This document shows positions 1-10,318 of a stretch of DNA of 48,833 nt, one piece after another. The stretch is from Funneliformis mosseae (Eukaryota > Glomeromycota > Glomeromycetes > Glomerales > Glomeraceae): contig CAJVPP010000097.1 in the NCBI GenBank assembly GCA_910592005.1, positions 1 through 48,833 of the forward strand. Direction: 5' to 3'. Under the pieces are notes generated by a model that worked only from the letters and a program-made list of their open reading frames with translations, was not told the origin of the DNA and made no database searches. Each line of letters starts with the position of its first letter. The stretch's first letter is position 1. Made by a program: the position numbers and the translations under genes.

Positions 1-1989
1 TTGAAAAATTAATATATATTAATAATTATTAATTTTAAAAATTTAAAAATACTATCATTAGATAGATCTGAATATGATAAACCTAATAAATTTTATTTTA
101 TTTTTTTATAATTACTAGATATTAAAATATTATAATTTTTCTTTATATTTTATAGCCAATTTATACCTACACTTTAAGGGATAAAAATGGCTTAGCAATT
201 AGTTAAAGGCATTTTATTAAAAATTTTAAATTACAAAAAATTGTGACTTTACTTAAAATATAATTATTATTATAAACAAAAAAAATAAAAATAATTAAGT
301 TTGATTACTGCATTAGATAATCAATACATAAAAATAAATATATTTGAAGACAAATATTTGAAATATAACTTATAATATATAATGTTATTATTGCTATAAA
401 ATGTATCTATTTTTAAAACCTAAATTTTTTTTCTAGATATCTTATTATTATTGATTTGAATACACTTGAAATGAGTATTCAGTTTAGCTATAAGATGACT
501 TAACTACTTACTTAAAAAATTAATTAATCAGATTTTTATATTTATATATAAAAAATAAGAATATTGATATTAATAAATTATTTGCTTTATTAATTCAATA
601 AAGTTACATACTTTAGAAATAATTATTTTGTAAACCTTTAATAAACCTCTAAAAAAGAAGTTTTTAATTATATAGTATTGAATAATAAGAAAAATTATAA
701 ATATATCCTATTTCAAAATACTGATCACTTTTGCCAAAAAAATTCAGCTAGTATGAATTAGTATTTATGAAAAATTCTTTTGAGCTGATAAACATTATAG
801 ACTAAATTTTTTCACTATCTTATTTAATGCAAGTACTTGTAAATCATCTATATAAATTTTAAATATATTATCAGCTGATAATTTTCTGAAGAATGTGTAT
901 TTAAGGAATTCTTTATTATAACTGATACTCTTATTATATTCTTTTAATTTCAAATAAAGATTCTTATTGTATTTTCATTTTATACTAATAACATAATTTG
1001 AAAATTTAAAAGAATCTTTCTTTTAGACTATTTAAGATTTACTTCATTTACTTATATATTATTTATATTATAAAAAATTTTTAAATTTTTAGTTAAAAGG
1101 TCTTTTAGAATATATAGTAATAATACTAATAAAAGCTGCTTTAGTAAATTAACTATATATATTTTTTATTTAATTACTATTCAAGTCAGATTCTTTTAAA
1201 TTTTACTTTTTTATTACTAGATTTTTTCTTTATAAATTTTATTTTGCAAATCTTTTTTTTTAGATATAGACATGTTGCATAATGAATAATCATTTAATTC
1301 ATCAAAATTCTTCATTATTATAATAATTTCTTTAATAAACTTGATTCAGATAAATCAGTTTTATTTTCATATACAATACTTTTTAATTATTTTTTATTAA
1401 TTAATAAAAGAATTATTTTATTTATTAAGTTAACTATAATATTTCTATTTATACATTCATCTAATTTGTTCAATTTACCTTTTAGAAATCTTATGTCTCT
1501 TTTAATAATTTTACCATCTTTTTTAAGCTATTATATTAGAAATGATAATTTTTCATTTTTTCTCTAATGTCTTAATTTTTTCAGAAAATGTATTATATAT
1601 TTCTACATCCTACTTATTTAATTTAAATATCTGAATTAATTTTTTTAAAAATATGATAACTTAATGATCAGTTTTCTTGGAATTTTCTATATACTATTAG
1701 ATGAATACTTTTAATCAATTACTAATTTATGATATTTTATATATAATATATTTTACTTTAAATAAAAAATAAAATTAATAAATAATAAAAAAATAAAAAT
1801 TAATAAATATAATCTAACCTATCTACATGATTAGTTTTCATTGAAGATATAGAATGATTTTACTTAATCATATCATTGTCTCCTTTTTCTAAAATTAACT
1901 ATAATATATTTATCAGATAAAGAAGTATGGTTATCTAACAAATGCTGAAGGGCTTAACTGGTAATAGTATTGACCTTTTATAAATTCTT
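1..1989. other. AT-rich repeat-derived DNA without a gene
   Basis: Extremely AT-rich and CpG-poor sequence with no open frame of useful length on either strand. It continues the decayed minus-strand gene that ends to its right and probably holds further remains of the same or another mobile element, but I cannot place a boundary or recognise a domain. Confidence 0.5.
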
Positions 1990-2969
1990 TGTACTATACA
2001 TTATAATAGCAAATACTGATCTTATTTTGTGTAAATAACTAGAAGTATTGGCTTATGTGATTTAGGAATAAATTCATTTTTTTAGAAAATGTACTTAAGT
2101 ATATAAATCTAGACTTTTCAAGATTCCTTAATTTTTTAGAAATAATTGTTTCTTGAATCTATATAAGTAATTGCTTTATCTGCTTCTAATTTTTTTCTAG
2201 TGATTTAAATATTTAAGAAATATTCTGTTGACTCTGATTTTTTGTGTATCCAGTTATATTTTCATTAATTATACGCAAGTTTTTAATTTTAACAGGATAG
2301 ATACAGAGTATAATCATTATATCAGTTAAGGTCTGTTTATTAGATGTATTAGATATATTATATAAATCTAACTTTTTCTTAACTGATTCTAATGAAAAGT
2401 AGTTTGAATAATAGAGCTCTTTATTTTTGTATTACTTGCTATGTTCCTTTTAGATTTTATTAAATGATCTAATTATTTTTAAATTTAATGTAGTAGAAAT
2501 TATATTTTCTAAAGCATTAACGTTAAAGATTTGCAATTCTCTTTGAAATATAGAGAAATAGAAAAAGGTAACGACAGGATCAGAGACAGTTTTAACTAAA
2601 ATTTTAGATATTGCTTTTACATCTCTTTTACTAAGTTTATTTTGTTGAATATGCTGATCCATATCTTTAATGGTTTTTTCAAAATAAGTACTATTAGATA
2701 CTTGATATATATTACCTTTCCAGCTTCTGATTCTTCTTCTTTAGGAATTACTTCACTTTTACTTTGTCCGATTCTCTGGAGAGGAATTAATGCAAATGCC
2801 TGCTCTTTGCTAAAACTATACACTTTTTGAAGACAATTACAATCATGATATCTTTCTCTTTATCATCTGTCAAGAGTTCAAATATTTCTGATGAATATTG
2901 GCTAAACTTTTCAAGACTTATCTCTTTGGTAAGTTTATGATCTGTAATGAACTTTGTAATAGCAGGCAT
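1990..2969 (-). pseudogene. Decayed gene of a fungal repeat family, possibly tyrosine-recombinase-like
   Basis: Three consecutive minus-strand frames (from the ATG at 2,969 downward) read as one protein broken by frameshifts and stops. The N-terminal part begins MPAITKFITDHKLTKE and the middle contains SKEQAFALIPLQRIGQ. A later part (about 2,250-2,400) reads TLTDIMIILCIYPVKIKNLRI, broken by stops after that. The last block has the pattern of the first conserved box of tyrosine recombinases (hydrophobic run, Arg-Pro-x-Glu, then Leu-Arg), with the expected Arg replaced by Tyr. I recall similar N-termini in repeated proteins of Rhizophagus, from memory only. Stops sit where Gln or Trp codons would be expected, the same C-to-T / G-to-A damage as in the other repeats of the window. 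The recombinase reading is weak; that it is a dead repeat-family gene is better supported. Confidence 0.45.
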
Positions 2970-2989
2970 AATGTAGTTTATAAAATATA

Positions 2990-3452
2990 AATAATAATTA
3001 GATTAATCTATATTAGTCAGATTATATATTGAGAAAAAAAGTTTAATTCAAAAAATTTCTGATAATTCTCTATGCGCATGTTTAGTGAAAGCTATTAGAG
3101 GGTTGAAGGTAAGGAAAAAGAATAATATAACATATGCTTTAAACGTTTTATAAAAAAAGATAATCAATAAAAAAAAGGCGGTATAAGTCCGCAATCATTA
3201 GCATAGAATTGGTTAGAATGCTTACATAAATACAATATTGCAAACATGAGATCGGAAATCAACTGAATATATTTTATTATTTGGTTTATGATAAGCAAAT
3301 ATTTATATTAATTTAACAAATAAATTTACAAATAAGCAAATGTTCCTATTATTTTAATTTACAAATAAATTTAGAAATGTGCGGGATAAGCAAATGTTCT
3401 AACTTCCTTTATATAATTATACGGTTATTCCAGATCCTTTCCATCCCTTCAT
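2990..3452. other. Left edge of the gene island, no gene
   Basis: Here the DNA changes from AT-rich, CpG-poor repeat to ordinary intergenic sequence with CpG. It lies downstream of the minus-strand gene at 3,453. A short stretch around 3,178-3,225 looks like the 5' half of a tRNA but does not fold as a whole. No open reading frame. Confidence 0.5.
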
Positions 3453-4519
3453 CTATACGACGTTTAAACTCCATACAGGAACTCGATCACCATTGTTCAT
3501 GACTTGACAAATATTTTCTGGATATATAAAGTAATTTGTGAGGCCATCTACAAGATTTTTCCCCATGTATAAAAGATTTTGCTCCATCTCGTTCCATTCA
3601 TACATATTTCCATCTTTATCTAATAACCAGATGACTAATCCGGAACGATCCACGAATACTGATTTAATATCAGTTATTCCAAATTTTTCATTAAGATACT
3701 CAATATATTCTACATCTACAAAGTCCAATGAATCATCGTTTGTAATCTGGTGAAACCCGAAACGATTATTTTTATCTAGATGCTCACAAATGTAATCCGG
3801 CAACTTTGACAATTCTGACATTTGTTTCGTTCGCACATTGATTGTGCGCGTATATTGATTGGAATATTGGGCCCCAGCCTTGCTAGGTGAATCCAGGGAA
3901 TCGTTTCCGTACAATTCCCGTTCTGATCTTTCGGGAAAAGAAGCGAGTCGTTTTTCTGTCGAATCCTGACCAGGCGAGCTCTGTCTTGTGGTTCTTGGGA
4001 TATACCTGCGAAAGAGGCTATTATTCTTTTGCGATTGGTCTTCCACGACACGTTCACGGCTATGGGACGTTTGTTGCGGGCTGGCTTCAGAATGTTCATC
4101 CAGCTTGATAGCTGATCCAGGCGTTGACATATGGATTTCCTCGGTTTTTGCTCTTTTCTTCTGCTTTTTTCTCTTCTTTTTCCCCTTCGTTTCTTCATTT
4201 TTTCCTTCGTTTTTCTCTACATTTTTCCCTTCGTTTTTCTCTTCTTTGTTATCTTCTTTAGACAATTCTTCGAATATATGATGCACAGCGCGTCCGGTAT
4301 AATTGTGATTGATAATGTAGTCACATTTGATATCTGTACCATTATTGCTCATTGGAGTCTGTTGAAAGGGTATTTGATGGTTCCTGATGTAGAACATCAA
4401 AGGTACATCAAAGGTAAATATCAATACATGATCTTTAAAAAAACTAAACTTTTAGTATACTTGTATGGTTGTAGAATTTCGTTGTAAATAATTTGGGTCT
4501 TCAAGCTCCTCGCCGCCAT
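3453..4519 (-). CDS. Uncharacterised protein with Lys/Glu-rich linker and conserved-looking C-terminal domain, two exons
   Basis: I do not recognise the family. Proposed model: exon 1 is 4,461-4,519 (ATG at 4,519, encoding MAARSLKTQIIYNEILQPY), intron 4,384-4,460 (GTATAC ... CATCAG, 77 nt), exon 2 is 4,383-3,453 with a TAG stop. The frame is kept across the junction (two bases plus one), an in-frame stop lies upstream of the ATG, and the total is 990 nt for 329 residues. Residues about 50-95 are a highly charged Lys/Glu/Asn run likely to be disordered or helical. About 95-205 is Ser/Arg-rich and polar. The last about 115 residues are of normal globular composition, with aromatic and acidic positions (for example LLDKDGNMYEW). 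No signal peptide or membrane segment is visible. The globular domain at the end of a disordered tail suggests an intracellular adaptor, but that is inference. Alternative: the start could be the in-frame Met of the single long exon (PMSNNG), without exon 1. Confidence 0.7.
4384..4460 (-). other. Predicted intron of the Lys/Glu-rich protein gene
   Basis: 77-nt GT-AG intron that joins a 59-nt first exon to the main exon in frame. Donor GTATAC, acceptor CATCAG on the minus strand. Confidence 0.6.
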
Positions 4520-4825
4520 TTTTGCGATCCATTCCCAAATCTAAAGTAAAGAATATTTTAAGAAACTTTCTTTTGGTTTATAGAATTGGTAAATAAAAAG
4601 TTAGATTTACCATTTCCTGATCCCATGATTGGCATCAGGAGTAGGGTTATTAGAGTTATTCATGTTGTTCTGTCTTTTAAAACAAAAGTTTGAAAGTTTT
4701 GTCATTACTAATTCGATTGATTTCAGGGTATTTATTGAAAAAGGTTCGGTCGTACCTTTTGACTAATGTGGCTTTTTGTGTAATCAATCTACAATAGCAC
4801 TGAACGTATAAGGGAGGGCCAGAAA

Positions 4826-4871
4826 TGACGTCATTTGATTTTTGGACCAGTAAATTTGTCTCCTGCACGTG
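4826..4871. promoter_or_regulatory. CRE-type palindrome and E-box upstream of the gene at 3,453-4,519
   Basis: A perfect TGACGTCA (4,826-4,833; core of ATF/CREB-type bZIP sites) and a CACGTG E-box (4,866-4,871; bHLH-type site) lie 38 bp apart, about 310-350 bp upstream of the proposed ATG at 4,519. Their closeness and position fit a promoter; binding itself is inference. Confidence 0.35.
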
Positions 4872-4919
4872 ATCGTGAAACCGATTTCTAAAAATGGAAA
4901 TAAACCCCGGTAACAAAAA

Positions 4920-6421
4920 TTTTTTTAAATAAATTTTATAAAAAATGGCGAAAAAATTGTTATTAAAAATCTTATGAAACTAAAAGTTTAGATGTTTTAT
5001 TAAAATATAATTAAGCAAGCAACTTTTACTTTCAATCATTTTTTTTTAACAATTCTGTGCCTAATCTTCGCATATTTCAATTTTACAAGTAATTTTAACC
5101 ACATTTTTTAGATATTAATTATATGTCTCTTTAATTTACTATATTGATTGAAGAATTTTATAATGAGCAATTAAAAATTATATAAATAAAAAAAATAATA
5201 ATATAATAAATACATTATATAGAGTTGATGGAGAAAATGATGAATGAGAATATTGGTAAAAGTTAGAGAACATGATCTTTTTTTTTATCATTATGGAACT
5301 CTTTTTGAACCTATGATACGCCAAGAATTCATGTTTCGCATACAACGATCTTTGCGTTTTCTGCTCTATTTTCACGTTTCAATGGTTATTAAATTAGATG
5401 TGATTGAACTACATCTAGACGTTCTATTCCGTAGTTTCAAATCATGAATAATCATGAATGAATAATCAAGTATTGTGACTTAACCATTAATGAGTGAGAG
5501 GTTTTTTATTGAATCATGACATTGCCGACCACAATAACACATCGTCTCAAGGCTTATGCACAAACCTGCTAGTTAGGTATCAAAACAAAAATATATTACA
5601 AGCAGCTTGGAATCAATCATACACGCATAAGATCTTGACAACATCCCGTTAAATTAAAACTATGTAGAAAAAATAAATATTGTAACATACACGCACCACT
5701 TTACATCAAACAGTCTGATAAATTAAAATGCGACCACCTCATGCAAATGATAAACTTTCTAAATTTAGTAAATTTAGTGTGATCACGTTTCTTTATATAA
5801 CAATAAATTCTCTACAAACAAAAAACAGGAGAAAAAAAAAAAGAAAAATCTTTCATAATCTTTTTGAAATTGTTTTAGAAAAGTCCCTTAAAACGTTATC
5901 AACAATCGAAGAGATATTTAATTAAAACAATAAACAATGTGACTTGTTATACTATAATGAACCCTTGAAGTCTTGACCTGGATACATAATAAATAATAAC
6001 TAATCATTTCTTTAACAACTTTTTTAGGTTAGCTAATATTTCGCAACTGTTTAAATCGATTAAATTACATGTATTTGGTGCATTGTGTCACTTAAAAGAT
6101 TAAAATTTAAGGCACCTGCAGGAAAAATTAACTGTGCATCTGAAGGGATGAATCATTCATCATCATTATACTGTAGTATATATATATTGTATATATACAA
6201 CATTTATTTATCATATTTATTATTTACTTTTTTTTTTATATTTATTATAAAGTATGGTTATGTGTTGAATATTTGTGTGTTATGCTTTTATAGCCTTAAT
6301 TGGCGTTTTAGTGAACCTTTTTTACGAAGGATTTACCTCTGTGACTTTAGATGATTCCGATCAACCATTTATTTTCAAAATTTTCATCCAAATCATAATC
6401 TGATACCAAATATAAAATAGG
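4920..6421. other. Intergenic region and probable 5' leader of the kinase gene
   Basis: Divergent intergenic sequence between the minus-strand gene at 3,453-4,519 and the plus-strand kinase. Short open frames on both strands (for example around 5,178-5,447 and 5,728-5,925) have low-complexity translations and no recognisable motif, so I do not call them genes. The last part, up to 6,421, probably belongs to the transcribed leader because it ends in a good splice donor. Confidence 0.45.
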
Positions 6422-6545
6422 GTGAGCTTTTATCTTTTTACCAACGAATAACAAAAAAAAAAAAAAGTAAAAAAAAAAAAGAAATTAAAAATTCATTTCT
6501 ATTCTGTATATCAAATTCTTTTTCTTTTTTTTTTTTTTTTTACAG
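6422..6545 (+). other. Predicted 5'-UTR intron of the kinase gene
   Basis: A donor GTGAGC at 6,422 and an acceptor formed by a long T-run followed by TACAG (ending 6,545) delimit a 124-nt intron. Downstream an in-frame TAA precedes the first ATG (6,599), so the exon before this intron would be untranslated. Confidence 0.5.
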
Positions 6546-6598
6546 CAAAGGCATTTATTTCAAAGTTTTTAAGAAAATAAAAGCAAGCGTTGGTCCTT

Positions 6599-9500
6599 AT
6601 GACAAATATAGTGAAACCAAAGGAATCATTTGATTCTTCCAATGTAGACTCATCAAGTAAATTAAATAAAATGAATATTACCAATCTACAAAATTGTGAA
6701 AATAATAGTAGGTCACAAAACCTTAAACAAATACTTTTAAAAGCTTTTCGAAAGACACAAAAACCGGTAAATGAAGAGGTTTCTTTTATAGAGACTGATA
6801 ACAAATTATTAATTCCATCTTATTCATCCGCTACAAATCTACAACAAACGTATGAAAATAATAGTAATAATAGTAATAATAGTGCAATACAGAAACATAG
6901 GCGAAGCATTTCAGCGGTTGTTAAAAAAACCAAAAAACCGGTAAATGTGCACGAAGGGGATCCTTATATAGAGGCTGACAACAAATCGATATCGTCAACA
7001 CGTTTTTTTCCATCTTTACGTAAATCTTCATCCGCTACAAACCTACAACAATCATATGAAAATGATAATGCATCGCAGAAATTTAAGCGAGGTCTTTCAC
7101 CGAACGTTCGAATAACCAAAAAACCGGTAAATGTGCACGAAGGGGATCCTTATATAGAGGCTGACAACAAATCAATATCATCAACAGGTTCTAAAAAGAA
7201 ATCTTTATTTCCATCTTTACGTAAATCTTCATCCGCTGTTAATCTACAACAATCATATGTAAATAATAGTGCATCGCAGAAACTTAAGCGAAGCATTACA
7301 TCGGTCATTCGAAAAACCAAAAAACCAGTAAATGTGCACAAAGGGGATCCTAATATAGAAACTGAAAACAAATCAATATCATCAACAGGTTCTATAAAGA
7401 AACCTTTAATTCCATCTTTACGTAAATCTTCATCCGCTGTTAATTTACAACAATCATATGAAAATAATAATGTATCGCAGAAACTTAAGCGAAGTCTTTC
7501 AACGATCGTTCGAAAAACTAAAAAACCGGTAAATTTGCACGAATGGGATCCTTATATAGAGGCCGACAACAAGTCAATATCATCATCAGGTTCTAAAAAG
7601 AAATCATTATTTCCACCTTTACGTAAATCTTCATCCGCTGTTAATTTACAACAATCGTATGAAAATAATAGCGCATCACAGAAAATTCAGCAAAGTCTTT
7701 CACCGGTCGTTCGAGAAACCAAAAAACCGGTAAATTTACACGAAGGGGATCCTTATATAGAGACCGACAACAAATCAATATCATCAGCAGGTTCTAAAAA
7801 GAAATTTTTAATTCCAACTTTGCGTAAATCTTCATCCGCTGCTAATCTACAGCAATCGTATGAAAATAATAGCGCATCGCAGAAACTTAAGCGAAGTCTT
7901 TCAACAATCGTTCGAAAAACCAAAAAACCGGTAAATTTACACGAAGAGTTTCCTTTAACGCATCCTTTGCGTAAATCTTCGTCCGCTACTAATATACAAC
8001 AATCATATGAAAATAATGGTATATCACATAAACTTAACCGAAGACTTACGGAAAAACCGGTAAATTTACACGAAGGGAGTCCTTCTTTGATAGAAGATAA
8101 CACATCACATCTATATTTACGTAGATGTTCATCCACTTCAAAAATACAACAATTTTATGAATCGCATAAAAGTAATGACGTCCCACAGAAGCTCAAACGA
8201 AGTCTTACAACGGTTATCCGAAAAAAGCCGGTAAATTTACACGAAGACATTCCTTCTTCTACAAATCTTAAAAAGAAATTTTCATTTTTACGTAAACAAC
8301 AAACATGTGAAAATGACAGCGCGCCACAAAATCTCGAACGGAATCATTTCGAAATTCTTCCAATAAACGATTCTTCAACAGATACCGATAGCATATCAAT
8401 CTCATCAATTTCATCGAATGAGAGTCAAAGTTCAACAAGTACAGCTAGTTCGACGGATACGACAAAATCGACCAATAAATTACTTTACATATTAAACAAT
8501 TTTAATGGCGCTTTAAATGGTGGAAGAAATGTTAAAGATAAAAAACGAAAAAAATATAATTTGACTGAAATCATGGTTAGCAATGAAATAAGGATTACCT
8601 CTTCGGATATAATGGACGATTATGGATGCTTCTCTACAAAAAATTATGTACATACTTCGCATTCTATAAATACGAGCATTCATTACAATCAGTGTAGGTC
8701 AGCCGGTACTGACAATTTATTCGATTTACCTCAAATAAAATTAAATGAAGCAGCGTTACACATCTCTAACGAAGTCGTTCCACCTCCCACGTTGATTGAA
8801 TATGATTTACGTGATCCTGCATCACTCAAAAACGAGGACGCTACGTCAACACCAAGTGAAGAGGACGAAGCGAATTTCAATCAAGTTTTCCATGACTTTG
8901 AACTTTTAAGGATGAATAAACCTAATAAACCATTGCCTTTGCCTCCATCGGTCGAAATTTCTCCAAGCTCAGGATACGACATTATTTCAGAAACTTGGCC
9001 ATTCGCTCAATTTCCAAAAAGGTCATCATTTAACAGTAGGTCCAACTTACCTCTTTACGACAGGAAAAGTTCATCGTCATGTTCACCAACCACATCAACT
9101 TGTTGCATTTATGGAGTATGTAAGAGATGTAAACGACCTCGTACGGGAATGTCATGGTGTAAAACATGTTTCCCCAGGATTTTTAAGCAGAATTTTAGCT
9201 GGAATAGTGAACAGAACATCGTTGATGAATTGATCAAGAACACACAATTATACTCTAATAATCTATGTGAAATATTGGAGTGGATACCATTTGAAAAATT
9301 TAAAGATTTACAATGGATCGGAGAAGGTGGTTATGGTGATACGTATTGGGCAAGATGGATCGATGGGAAAATAATTGATTTGAATGAAGATGACAGTTGG
9401 GATCGAACGGGAGAGAATGATGTGGCCTTAAAGATATTACACAACTCTCAAAGTATTTCTCAAGAATATTTGGATGCATTCGGCGTGTATCAAAAACGTA

Positions 9501-10144
9501 CACCAAAGTTATACAATGTATTGAAATGTTATGGAATATCAAGGGACCCGTTCACAAAAAATTTGATCATGGTAATGGAATACGCAAAAGATGGAAATTT
9601 AAGAGATTATTTAAGTAATAATTTCATGAACGTCACATGGTCCAAACGTATTTCTATGCTTTATGATATCGCCCAATCATTAAAATCAATCCATGAAGCC
9701 GAATTAATTCATAAAGATTTACATTCTGGTAATGTATTTATTCACGATGGTCACGCTTTTATCGGGGATTTGGGGTTTTGTTCAAAAATTCGAAAGAAAT
9801 TTTCATCATCGGCATACGTATCGCCCGAATTATCCAAAGGGGATCGATTTACTATGGCAACCATGGCCTCAGACATTTATAGCTTTGCCATGATAATGTA
9901 CGAATTAGCAACTTTTATACCTCTGTATCCAAATTATTTTGATGAGGAATGTGGTATACATGAAGGGACCAGTCAAATCATTCTGAAAGGCATCCCGAAT
10001 TGTTACCTAGTATTAATGACTCAATGCTGGTCTCACCGCCCTGAAAAAAGACCTAATGCTAATCATATCGTACAAACCATTGAAGGTTGGAACGTTTGCC
10101 TTGATATGGTCGATAAAGAAGAAGAATTATTTCTCGCCGAATGA
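6599..10144 (+). CDS. Protein kinase (TKL-like, AM-fungal type) with N-terminal 67-residue tandem repeats and a CxxC zinc knuckle
   Basis: Ser/Thr/Tyr-type kinase of 1,181 residues in a single coding exon. ATG 6,599 is the first Met after an in-frame stop in the same exon; the frame is open a few codons further upstream without an ATG. Residues about 75-580 form repeats with the core RKSSSA-NLQQSYENN and KLKRSLS-IVRKTKKPVNLHEGDPYIE. A polar serine-rich linker follows. At about 835-860 a CxxxxCxxC ... CxxC pattern (CIYGVCKRC, WCKTC) should bind zinc. The kinase domain runs from about 895 to 1,165: Gly loop GEGGYGDTY, the lysine of VALKIL (about 945), catalytic loop HKDLHSGN (about 1,038-1,045, Arg of HRD replaced by Lys), DLG in place of DFG, SPE in place of APE, and CW-x6-RP near the end. 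Such Lys and Leu changes are common in the expanded kinases of these fungi and leave catalytic Asp, Asn and Lys in place, so activity is likely. The linker IVDELI ... ILEWIPFEKFKDL before the Gly loop is also typical. Convergent with the Hsp70-like gene, the two stops being 174 bp apart. A possible poly(A) signal AATAAA lies about 70 bp downstream. Substrate and pathway cannot be told. Confidence 0.93.
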   Translation: MTNIVKPKESFDSSNVDSSSKLNKMNITNLQNCENNSRSQNLKQILLKAFRKTQKPVNEEVSFIETDNKLLIPSYSSATNLQQTYENNSNNSNNSAIQKHRRSISAVVKKTKKPVNVHEGDPYIEADNKSISSTRFFPSLRKSSSATNLQQSYENDNASQKFKRGLSPNVRITKKPVNVHEGDPYIEADNKSISSTGSKKKSLFPSLRKSSSAVNLQQSYVNNSASQKLKRSITSVIRKTKKPVNVHKGDPNIETENKSISSTGSIKKPLIPSLRKSSSAVNLQQSYENNNVSQKLKRSLSTIVRKTKKPVNLHEWDPYIEADNKSISSSGSKKKSLFPPLRKSSSAVNLQQSYENNSASQKIQQSLSPVVRETKKPVNLHEGDPYIETDNKSISSAGSKKKFLIPTLRKSSSAANLQQSYENNSASQKLKRSLSTIVRKTKKPVNLHEEFPLTHPLRKSSSATNIQQSYENNGISHKLNRRLTEKPVNLHEGSPSLIEDNTSHLYLRRCSSTSKIQQFYESHKSNDVPQKLKRSLTTVIRKKPVNLHEDIPSSTNLKKKFSFLRKQQTCENDSAPQNLERNHFEILPINDSSTDTDSISISSISSNESQSSTSTASSTDTTKSTNKLLYILNNFNGALNGGRNVKDKKRKKYNLTEIMVSNEIRITSSDIMDDYGCFSTKNYVHTSHSINTSIHYNQCRSAGTDNLFDLPQIKLNEAALHISNEVVPPPTLIEYDLRDPASLKNEDATSTPSEEDEANFNQVFHDFELLRMNKPNKPLPLPPSVEISPSSGYDIISETWPFAQFPKRSSFNSRSNLPLYDRKSSSSCSPTTSTCCIYGVCKRCKRPRTGMSWCKTCFPRIFKQNFSWNSEQNIVDELIKNTQLYSNNLCEILEWIPFEKFKDLQWIGEGGYGDTYWARWIDGKIIDLNEDDSWDRTGENDVALKILHNSQSISQEYLDAFGVYQKRTPKLYNVLKCYGISRDPFTKNLIMVMEYAKDGNLRDYLSNNFMNVTWSKRISMLYDIAQSLKSIHEAELIHKDLHSGNVFIHDGHAFIGDLGFCSKIRKKFSSSAYVSPELSKGDRFTMATMASDIYSFAMIMYELATFIPLYPNYFDEECGIHEGTSQIILKGIPNCYLVLMTQCWSHRPEKRPNANHIVQTIEGWNVCLDMVDKEEELFLAE
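6825..8330 (+). repeat. Coding tandem repeat, 201-nt unit (67 residues)
   Basis: The landmark codons for RKSSS start at 7,019, 7,220, 7,421, 7,622 and 7,823, exactly 201 nt apart. Shorter units follow (starts 7,970 and 8,120) and degenerate units flank on both sides (about 6,825 and 8,287). Much of each unit is nearly identical at nucleotide level, including silent positions, which points to recent duplication or gene conversion. Each unit carries two basic-residue-plus-serine sites (LRKSSSA and KLKRSLS). Confidence 0.9.
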
Positions 10145-10318
10145 TTCAGATTATATGCCATAAATCGAAACAGATGAATCCGAAAATTTTATTGAATGTG
10201 TTTTTTTTGATAATAAATACATTATGGCTGGGCCATAATTTAGTTACGTGTGTAAATGAGTTTTAAAAAAATAAAAAATGTTACTGAATACCATAAAGAA
10301 AAAGATCTAATCAAAGTG

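Noticed and set aside
3172..3260. tRNA-like sequence with TTAGCATAGAATTGGTTAGAATGC (D-arm-like)
   Set aside because: The acceptor, anticodon and T arms do not pair and the B box (ATCGGAAATC) is poor. At most a tRNA-derived relic.
4677..4916. Minus-strand open frame of 79 codons
   Set aside because: Lies in the promoter region with the CRE and E-box, has no recognisable motif and ends in a low-complexity tail.
5178..5925. Several open frames of 65-67 codons on both strands
   Set aside because: Overlapping, hydrophobic or lysine-run translations without family features; chance frames in AT-rich DNA.
6085..6354. Plus-strand open frame of 89 codons before the kinase
   Set aside because: Tyr/Ile/Phe low-complexity translation from AT repeats; the region is better explained as untranslated leader.
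7150..8136. Long minus-strand frames within the kinase repeat region
   Set aside because: Antisense shadows of the tandem repeat; periodic only because the coding repeat is.
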